DNA of 64,000 bases, taken from Corynespora cassiicola (taxonomy: Eukaryota > Ascomycota > Dothideomycetes > Pleosporales > Corynesporascaceae). The stretch spans positions 3,596,001 through 3,660,000 of the forward strand of contig JAEUWY010000004.1 of assembly GCA_022059125.1 (NCBI GenBank), in the 5' to 3' direction. The position numbers and the translations under genes were made by a program. Under the pieces are notes generated by a model. The model did no database searches. It was given only the letters and a program-made list of their open reading frames with translations, and was not told the DNA's origin. Positions within the stretch are counted from its first letter, which is position 1. Every line of letters starts with the position of its first letter. Below, piece after piece: positions 56,690 to 64,000 of the stretch.

Positions 56690-58398
56690 AGTATTAGCTC
56701 ATGATATACTGGGGAGATTGAGGCAAGCCTTTGTCAGAGGTTTAGAAGTATTTTGGATTAATTGCTCAAGGGCCTGGTAGCCATTAGCATAGACGATGCC
56801 GTAGCGGAATTTCAATATGAGTATTGAGAAATCATGTTGACCATATATTCATCTGACTGTTTCCTTTAATGAATGAGTATTTTGAAATTGCATAGGGCTG
56901 ATCAGAGGCAGTATTCATCATTTCCCACTACTTCCCCTTCATATGACGTAGAATAACCCCAGGCATTGGTTCTGGCTTAGTTTTCATCTCCATAGTCAGC
57001 AAGAGAAAGATTTTCAAAACATAGATATTCGTCTTGATCACAATCGATGTTTTGACTGCCGAGGCCATATTGACGTTCTTGCTTGTTCCAAAGCTTGATG
57101 CGTGACATATTAGTCAAGATGCAAAATATTGAGAGTGATTCAGATCACTTTTTAAATTCTCGTTATTGACATACATCTCAACCTGAATTCCTCCTTACTA
57201 CTGACGCTCGTTGAATCGTATTGATTAAGTATGCGTCTGACTGCCTCATCAAGTGCTGCCTCCTCCTATGTCTGACTTAAAGGTAGTACGACTCGAAAAT
57301 AACGTCCTTACCTGATGTTTCCTGGTATCAAATTGTTATCCATTTCCCAAATTGTGTATCGTCCCAGTCGCAGTCTGATTTACGATTTTCAGCGCTCTCT
57401 CCCCTCGTTGCATTAGCCGTGATGAGGAAGAAGGCGGGCCGGACACAGCTGTTGTCCTGTGGTATGGCTTGCTCTAGCAGGCATGCCCTATAAATTCAGC
57501 ATATAGCTACAGCTAGGCAATAAAGAAATGAATCAGGAGCAGAAGAATAAAGATGTTATAGAAAAGGGACATAATGTGCTGAAAGTTGTCTTTCCCTTCT
57601 CTTCACGCATATGTTCTCCACTAAACCTAGGGCATTGGCCTTCGCTTTTTTAATTTATCAAAGATGAAAAGCTCAGGTACTGTATATTCCAGCACTTTAC
57701 ATCATGCTCTCCAAATTCTTTCTCCAAATCGATCCGGACAAACCTCACACAACTGATACTAGTGGCTGGTTTTCCCCACACCAAGCTTACTACGGTTCTT
57801 CTTCGGCAACATTCTCCAACTCTACATTGCAGGGCTTCCAATAGCTACAACAACATAGACAAAAGTGTTTTCAATCAATAATCTAATATTACACAACCTG
57901 AAATTCCAGAAAAATTGGTGGCAAAGACATCGTGATTCATGCAGTATGCACAGAGAATCTTGAAAGGGCATGTGGTGAAAACATCTGACTGCTATGTAAG
58001 AGTCTGCGCACCTGGTCCGCATCAAACCCCACCTGACTTATGTATCAATGCGGCACTTTAGCAACGCTTGATTCCCAATGATCCCTTGTCACATATTCCA
58101 GCCAATCATTCTATTCTTGCTTGGCTACTCCAACTGCCAGTTTACTCCAAAGCCGACAATCTTTGGTCCGACAGGTACAGCCCGTGTTACCGGAGGATCT
58201 GGCGGGTTTCGACATAATAATGGCTATTTAACTGGACATTTGCAGTCGATTGAGGTATTTCCGAATCTTCATTGCCCAAATCCATATATCTCAACTTGTC
58301 CTTTAAGAAAAACAGCTTCAACCTCAGCTTATTTACTTCAATACACTTTTGGAAATCCTTCAATACCAGATACTGAACAAAGCCTGCACATAGACAAT
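56690..58398. other. AT-rich intergenic region
   Basis: 1.7 kb, visibly richer in A and T than the left half of the window. No transposon, tRNA or convincing gene seen. The last 320 bases are open in the frame of the VOC gene. Confidence 0.5.
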
Positions 58399-59436
58399 AT
58401 GACGTCTTCAACGCATTCACTTGGATACGAGATACGAGGGGTTACTCATCCGACAGCAGTCATATCTGAACGAAAGATTGCCGTGGATATGTTCATGAAA
58501 GTCTTCAACATCTCAGGATTTTCACAAGAGTCCGTGATGACCCCCGAAAGAACTCCTGTCGGTTATCCAAACAACTACTCCTGGCTCTTTCTGATTGCCG
58601 ATGTACTATTTGACGTAATCGAGCCTGCACTCTATACTCCTGTCGGATGGACGGCACCGCCAGTCAAACACCAGGACGGGCTAGTCGAGATTGGGATGAA
58701 TATCAACGGAACCAATGCTTTGCATACCCAAGCACTAGTCCCCCGCGGAATCCGCACCATTGATGGACTGCGCCGTCCCGTCAGCAAAGATGAGGCGGCG
58801 GATTGTCTTGCTTCAATGCATCCCAAGACAGACGCATGGAGTGGCAAGCTCATCTGGTCCCTTCCCGAGGACACAGGGCTGTCTTGGGAATTCATAGGAA
58901 GCCCCAATATGGCGCCACCTTTTGACGAAATAGTCTGGCCAGGTGAACCTTCGCCTAACGATCCACTCGGGATCGAACACGGCTCTCACCACACGATTAT
59001 AACCCGGGACCTCGACCGCGCTTTGAAGGTACCTCTCGGGGTGTTTCCTGGGCAGATCATCCACAAAGGTTATAATCCTTTGTTACAGACAGATAGCACC
59101 TATATCTGGCTTCCAGCAAAGCAACCTCCCTCCGGCCATGTCATATCGCCTCTCCTCCTAGAGGTTGCGGTCCCGACCACAGACGACTCTGTGGCCGCAA
59201 AGGAACTAGCAAAGGGACCTAAGCCATCGCTGCTTGGCCTGCCATCCAAGGACAGTTATTACATGCTGACTTGGAAGGTCAAAGACCTCGATAAGGCTAA
59301 AGAACATTTGAAGAATGTCGGCATTGGCTTTGAAGCTACAAGCGAGACAACGATTATTACAAACCCGGAGGACTTTTGCGGAATACGATGGGGATTCACA
59401 TCGGAGTTCGTTCCGGGGGATCCAAGACGCCATTAG
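58399..59436 (+). CDS. VOC (glyoxalase/bleomycin-resistance fold) protein
   Basis: A single-exon frame; 345 aa from MTSSTHSLGYEIRGVTHPTA, the first start that looks conserved. The frame is open back to an ATG at 58078, which would add 107 residues beginning with a signal-like MIPCHIFQPIILFLLGY. That part resembles nothing I know. VOC features are in the C-terminal half: HHTIITRDLDRALKVPLGVF (about 195-215), GQIIHKGYNPLLQTDSTYIW, LLLEVAVPTTDDS, and a second half-module YMLTWKVKDLDKAKEHLKNV with TIITNPEDFCGIRWGF. VOC enzymes bind a metal and act as isomerases, epimerases, dioxygenases or resistance proteins. The His and Glu positions are suggestive, but the reaction is unknown. Confidence 0.75.
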   Translation: MTSSTHSLGYEIRGVTHPTAVISERKIAVDMFMKVFNISGFSQESVMTPERTPVGYPNNYSWLFLIADVLFDVIEPALYTPVGWTAPPVKHQDGLVEIGMNINGTNALHTQALVPRGIRTIDGLRRPVSKDEAADCLASMHPKTDAWSGKLIWSLPEDTGLSWEFIGSPNMAPPFDEIVWPGEPSPNDPLGIEHGSHHTIITRDLDRALKVPLGVFPGQIIHKGYNPLLQTDSTYIWLPAKQPPSGHVISPLLLEVAVPTTDDSVAAKELAKGPKPSLLGLPSKDSYYMLTWKVKDLDKAKEHLKNVGIGFEATSETTIITNPEDFCGIRWGFTSEFVPGDPRRH

Positions 59437-60596
59437 CTGTTATATGTCGAGGAAATTTCACGTATGTAATTAGTCTATCGCCTCACATACAAGCTAAGAC
59501 GAAATAGGTCCGAATCCGTCCACAGCTAAGGGGTTCCGATCACCCTTAAAAAAAAATGAATTAATACGCGACATGCGTCGGCGGGAACATCTTGACAAGA
59601 GGCCATCCTTGTGCTTTCTCTCGATATCCTCTGATGCGTGCCTTGAGTTGCGTCGGACTCGAGGTTCCTCAGGGCTTCTACTTGACCGCTGGCCCGAGCC
59701 TTCTAAGCTTCAGCTGGTTTGTGACACCATCTGCCTGCAGGAAAACGAGAATTGGAAGACGGTTGTATGCTTGAGGAAGGCAATGTAATGATTCGCGCCG
59801 GTGGCGATAAGTCCGATGTCATACGAAGGATGGAACGGAGGCGGGCTCGAGAATAGGACAGTGGCGGTGAGGTGAGTGGAGAGGGTATGAGCACGGTCTA
59901 TCGCACGCTACGCACTGCACAGTGTATGCGTTAAAGTTGCGGGCCAGTGTTGTGTGGATGAGGTTGAGGGACGTTTTACGGCGGCCGTGGTGGCAGCGAT
60001 CGAACCGCTGCACTGCGCTACCACCTCTTTGGTAAGCGGCGTGCTTAACTGCTGTGCGCTGGACATAGAGCGCACGAACAGGAAATCAACCCTGGCCACT
60101 TAATTACTCAGGCCACGAATTTCACGACAGTGTACATAATGATGTACATACTGAGGACGGGTAATTATAACGACTGTACCGGCCTGGCTTCTACTAATAC
60201 ATACGGCGGACAACTGGGACTCTATGAGGAGCTGCCTCAGCTCTTACTGACATCCAGCGACCTGGGGTGTGGGCAAAAACTTTTGCGGCCGTGCGGATCT
60301 CGCTCAGGCTAAAGCTATATATATCTAATTAGCAAAGGCTTGGAAGAAGCCCTGATTAAGATTCAGGAGGTCGACCCCGAGTAACTGCCCATCTCCGAGT
60401 TTTATTTAAAAGACTTGCCAGTAACATTTCCAAAGTCCAAAGTACACAACTTTCGTGAACAACCATCTTCTCTTCCGTTGTAAAAACGCGTGCGGGCTGT
60501 AAACATCTGGCCCTGTCACGTGTCACCCATTGCCCAATTGGGTACTAGCCCCATCAGCCACACCAGGCATCTACATTCGTCAAGACATACCCAGCC
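59437..60596. other. Intergenic, VOC gene to DPP gene
   Basis: 1.2 kb without a gene; TATTTAAA at 60403-60410 is a plausible TATA element for the peptidase gene. Confidence 0.5.
60403..60410 (+). promoter_or_regulatory. TATA-like element of the S9 peptidase gene
   Basis: TATTTAAA about 190 bases before the ATG at 60597. Confidence 0.4.
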
Positions 60597-63137
60597 ATGG
60601 GAGCATACATTCGCTACATGCAGTTTTCTGCATTTTTTCTCCTCATTTCGACGTTCATGGCTCAGACTTCCGCGTCGCAAGATTTCTCCACATACAAACG
60701 TGCCTCGGACGTCTTTCTGGAAGATCGACACGCGCATACTCGCGCAGCAGCACTGCGTCCGCACTGGATCTCACAGAGTAGCTCGTTTTGGTTCAGGAGG
60801 AGCAACGCGCCGGGAGACTCCTCTTTCATCTACGTTGATCCCAACCAACGCGTGCGCCGGCCTGCATTCGACCATGAAGAGGTGGCCAGTGCACTGAGAG
60901 AACAGGGAATTAAAGCTATGGCTGGAGATCTTCCGTTCACCTGGATCGACACCGAGGACAATTGCACAACTATTAGGTTCAGAGCCGGAGACCGTAATTG
61001 GGAATGGAATCAGAGTGGCACGTTGAAGACATTCGAAGGCGAGATTGACGATCAAAAGTTTAGCGAAAAGCTGAAACCGTTATCAGACGAACGACCACCA
61101 GTCAAGGATTCTCAACCAACGAAAATCAAGTTTATCAACCGAACCAAAGGACGGGTTTCCCTATACTGGATTGACTCATTTGGCCGAGATAAGCACTATC
61201 AAGATGTCGAGGCTGGAGGCACTGCGTCGCAAGCAACGTATGACGGCCACGTCTGGCGAGTGACAACTGAGAAAGGTGAAGCGATCGCGAGCTTTGCGGC
61301 AGCATCTCAAGAAAAGATAGCTATCATCGAAAATGGGCTTACTGCCGCCAATCCCCTACCCGAGGCCTCGGAAAACATTGTCAGGCGCCAGTCCAACACG
61401 ACCACAGACGGTCCTGGCGTATTCTTCAAGAATGATAATGTCTGGTACCGCGATGCGGATGGACAAGAAACCCAAATGTCGATGACAGGTACACCAGACA
61501 ACACATTTCTGAATATTACATGGCCATCTCCGGACAACAAATTCGTTGTCATCCATCAATCTGCGCCAGGGCAAAACCGAATCGTTTACCAAGTCGAGTC
61601 AAGTCCTGCAGATCAGCTCCAGCCTCGATTGAAACAATTCGGATATGCGAAGCCTGGTGATAGACTCACCGTTTACCGCCCGCGCATGTTTGACTTGACA
61701 AAGAAGCAAGAGGTTCCCACAGACGACACATTGTTCCAAAATCCGTGGAATATCGATGTACTGGATGGTAGTGGATGGAATTCTGAGGGCAACGAGTTTC
61801 GCATCATTTTCAACCAAAGAGGACATCAGGTACTGCGAGTTATTGGCATAAACACACAAGGCCAAGTCAGGACCATCATCGAAGAGACAAGCAAAACATT
61901 TATCGACTACTCACAGAAGATGTACTACAAACATATCCGCACTGCCAATTCGAGCGAGATGATCTGGGCCAGCGAACGTGACGGATGGAATCATCTTTAT
62001 CTTTTCGACATGGCAAGTGGAAAACTCAAGAATCAGATTACCAAGGGAGAGTGGGTCGTGCGTGAGGTTGATTATGTTGACGAAGAGGCACGGCAAATCT
62101 GGATCAAGGTGTTTGGTGCTGTGCCTGGACAAGACCCCTATTACGCTCATCTTGCGCGCGTCAATTTTGACGGCACAGACTTCAAGATTTTGACCGAGGG
62201 CGACGGTTCACACTACTGGTACTTCAGCCCAGATCGCAAAACCTTCACCGATACTTGGTCCCGCATGGACATGGCCGCAAAGACTGTCCAGCGAGACGCC
62301 GAGACTGGAGAGCCGATCGATGAGGTCTTCGAAGGAGACCTTAGTTGGTTGTCCTGGCCAGTCCCCGAGCGATTCTCGACGACAGGCAGGGACAACTTGA
62401 CTGAAATCTACGGTTTGATTTTCCGCCCCGTGGACATGGACAACAGCACGAAGTACCCTGTCGTCGAAAGAATTTACGCGGGGCCCCATAACTTTTTCGT
62501 GCCAAAGGAGTTCATGACGGATACCGAGGCGCATCAACTCGCTAACCAGGGTTTCATCGTCGTTCTCATCGACGGAATGGGTACCAACTGGCGCTCTAAA
62601 GCCTTCCACGATGTCTGCTGGAAGAACCTCAAAGACGCCGGGTTCCCCGATCGCATCGCTTGGATGAGGGCTGCCGCTTCTACGCGCCCTTGGATGGATA
62701 TCAGCCGTGTTGGTGTATATGGCGGTTCTGCGGGTGGTCAAAACGCCATGGGTGCTCTTCTCTTCCATAACGACTTCTACAGCGTCGCAGTCGCAGATTG
62801 CGGATGCCACGACAACCGCATGGACAAGGTTTGGTGGAACGAGCAGTGGATGGGGTATCCTGTTGATAAGAGCTATGAGGATAGCTCGAACACTGTGAAT
62901 GCAGGCAAATTAGAAGGTAGCCTGATGCTTGTCGTCGGAGAGTTGGATACAAACGTGGATCCTGCAAGCACGATGCAGGTTGTCAACGCACTCAATATTG
63001 CGGAGAAGGACTACGACTTTTTGTTCATGCCGGGAGGTGAACATGGTGTTGGAAGCTATAACCCTTACGCTGCGAGGAGGTCAAGACAATTTCTGTGGAG
63101 GAAGTTGAAGGGCACGGAGCCGCCGAAGGACTTGTGA
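60597..63137 (+). CDS. Secreted S9 serine peptidase (dipeptidyl-peptidase IV type)
   Basis: A single-exon frame of 846 aa. A signal peptide covers about residues 1-26 (MQFSAFFLLISTFMAQTSA). An N-terminal extension with FRAGDRNWEWNQSGTLKTFE leads into the eight-bladed propeller domain of DPP-IV-like peptidases (MIWASERDGWNHLYLFDMAS, WIKVFGAVPGQDPYYAHLAR). The alpha/beta-hydrolase domain starts near residue 600 (EIYGLIFRPVDMDNSTKYPV). The catalytic triad is Ser711 in YGGSAGG, Asp784 in GELDTNVDP and His816 in GGEHGVGS. The nucleophile elbow GGSAGG differs from the GWSYGG of classical DPP IV, so the enzyme belongs to a fungal secreted side branch and the dipeptide specificity is uncertain. Predicted role: extracellular peptide degradation. 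Confidence 0.9.
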   Translation: MGAYIRYMQFSAFFLLISTFMAQTSASQDFSTYKRASDVFLEDRHAHTRAAALRPHWISQSSSFWFRRSNAPGDSSFIYVDPNQRVRRPAFDHEEVASALREQGIKAMAGDLPFTWIDTEDNCTTIRFRAGDRNWEWNQSGTLKTFEGEIDDQKFSEKLKPLSDERPPVKDSQPTKIKFINRTKGRVSLYWIDSFGRDKHYQDVEAGGTASQATYDGHVWRVTTEKGEAIASFAAASQEKIAIIENGLTAANPLPEASENIVRRQSNTTTDGPGVFFKNDNVWYRDADGQETQMSMTGTPDNTFLNITWPSPDNKFVVIHQSAPGQNRIVYQVESSPADQLQPRLKQFGYAKPGDRLTVYRPRMFDLTKKQEVPTDDTLFQNPWNIDVLDGSGWNSEGNEFRIIFNQRGHQVLRVIGINTQGQVRTIIEETSKTFIDYSQKMYYKHIRTANSSEMIWASERDGWNHLYLFDMASGKLKNQITKGEWVVREVDYVDEEARQIWIKVFGAVPGQDPYYAHLARVNFDGTDFKILTEGDGSHYWYFSPDRKTFTDTWSRMDMAAKTVQRDAETGEPIDEVFEGDLSWLSWPVPERFSTTGRDNLTEIYGLIFRPVDMDNSTKYPVVERIYAGPHNFFVPKEFMTDTEAHQLANQGFIVVLIDGMGTNWRSKAFHDVCWKNLKDAGFPDRIAWMRAAASTRPWMDISRVGVYGGSAGGQNAMGALLFHNDFYSVAVADCGCHDNRMDKVWWNEQWMGYPVDKSYEDSSNTVNAGKLEGSLMLVVGELDTNVDPASTMQVVNALNIAEKDYDFLFMPGGEHGVGSYNPYAARRSRQFLWRKLKGTEPPKDL

Positions 63138-63611
63138 AAGCGATATCCACCACAATGTGCTTCTATCCAATTTAATTCTGAGCTTCTTGTAAATATTATA
63201 ATTCCATTCTGTTTTGCCTCTTCACTATCCGAAAGCATAAAATACTCATTGAAATACCGTGAACTTGTAAATATTGGCCCAACATGTCTTCGCTGCTAAC
63301 CTCTCAGGCAATCGCAAAGCATAAGTCCCCTGTACCTCTCTCGCATACCCGATTCTACCACACCGAGCAAAGACCGACATCTCTTTCGAAAGACCGATTT
63401 CTGCTTCTCGTACTCGTACCTTAACCCGTATTTCCGCGAATTATATACGCGGCTAGGGGAAGCTAATATAATGCACGTTTTGCATACCACAGATAATTTC
63501 ACGTCGCGTGCCCTTTTGTTTTTAAAGATAGAGGTCAAGCTAGAGAACGGAGATTAGAAAGAGGCAGAGTTGCAGATAGATATATAGATAGCGGCAAGTC
63601 TACGGAAGAAG
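63138..63611. other. Intergenic, AT-rich
   Basis: 470 bases after the peptidase; AT-rich with no recognised feature. An upstream exon of the edge gene could lie here. Confidence 0.4.
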
Positions 63612-64000
63612 ATGGAGTTAGCGAAAAAAGCTTTTTCTGAGGTTCCGGTATCTAAAAATAATGCTGTATCTAGCTCTAGAGTCAAGCATAGTTTTAGTCA
63701 GACACGGGAACACGGGGCTAGCGTAGATCTCCCTTTTAACACAGCTTTTTTTGAACCCGCTCTTGCCATCGTCGGCCATGAATATAGAATTTACTATGCC
63801 TATCTGTCTTCTGCTAATAGAGACATCATAATTTTCAGACTAGACGAAAAGTTTACGAACTTATTAACGCGCTCCGTTCAGGGCATCTTCAAACTTATTA
63901 GCTTTTATGCTACTATCTTAAAGTATGGATATGAAACAGAATCGGACGGTGAGCAAGAATTGGAGGAAGGGCTATGGGATAACTATCTGGGGAAAGTTAT
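63612..64000 (+). CDS. Partial ORF, PD-(D/E)XK nuclease-like fungal family (runs off right edge)
   Basis: An open frame of 129 codons starts at the ATG at 63612, 24 bases after an in-frame stop, and continues past the window edge. The translation contains DLPFNTAFFEPALAIVGHEY, RIYYAYLSSANRDIIIFRLD, TRSVQGIFKLISFYATILKY and LWDNYLGKV. I know these blocks from the C-terminal part of a large filamentous-fungal family annotated as PD-(D/E)XK nuclease-like. The nuclease motif itself is not visible in this fragment. Family members are numerous, often lineage-specific and of unknown role. Codon use is AT-rich compared with the left genes. The N-terminus may be incomplete (missing upstream exons) or degraded. 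Confidence 0.6.
   Translation, partial: MELAKKAFSEVPVSKNNAVSSSRVKHSFSQTREHGASVDLPFNTAFFEPALAIVGHEYRIYYAYLSSANRDIIIFRLDEKFTNLLTRSVQGIFKLISFYATILKYGYETESDGEQELEEGLWDNYLGKV

Overview
The window is nuclear DNA of a filamentous ascomycete (Pezizomycotina). Genes are spread on both strands. Most introns are 48-60 nt with GTRNGT-like donors and CTRAC-type branch sites. The gene families fit as well: an AA9 polysaccharide monooxygenase, a fungal DUF4045/gelsolin protein, a filamentous-fungal type bZIP factor, a GH5 glucanase and a sugar porter. A dothideomycete is my guess, but the sequence alone does not settle the class. All exon joins below were read by eye from splice signals and frame; no search was run.

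Left part (1-33 kb) is housekeeping. In order: a heavily split histidine acid phosphatase (-); a mitochondrial PPR protein (+); a 4.6 kb gene-free stretch leading into a bZIP transcription factor (+); long-form tRNase Z (+); TFIID subunit TAF4 (-), divergent from the mRNA 3'-end endonuclease Ysh1/CPSF73 (+); a GNAT-domain protein (-), divergent from the small GTPase ARL2 (+); and a 1,723-residue DUF4045/gelsolin-repeat protein (+).

The middle (33-46 kb) holds an AA9 LPMO (+), an HSP70/HSPA12-like actin-fold ATPase (+), a GMC oxidoreductase (-), a small tail-anchored orphan (+) and an F-box/2EXR-like orphan (-).

The right part (46-64 kb) is accessory in character. It holds a chimeric gene joining a truncated GH5 glucanase in frame to a truncated sugar porter (-), a secreted Cys-rich PAN-like protein (-) ending 11 bases before it, an SDR dehydrogenase (-), a secreted Asn/Asp/Ala repeat protein (+), a VOC-fold protein (+), a secreted S9 peptidase of the DPP type (+), and a PD-(D/E)XK-like ORF cut by the right edge (+). 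Intergenic DNA from about 56.7 kb onward looks AT-richer than the left half.

The genes do not form one pathway. There is a loose RNA-processing/transcription group (tRNase Z, TAF4, Ysh1) and a loose secreted/biomass-degradation group (LPMO, GMC oxidoreductase, GH5 remnant, DPP). The most unusual items are the GH5-MFS chimera, the acid phosphatase whose RHG motif is built from micro-exons, the AUG-less mitochondrial-type leader of tRNase Z, and the ADDANAND-type secreted repeat protein.
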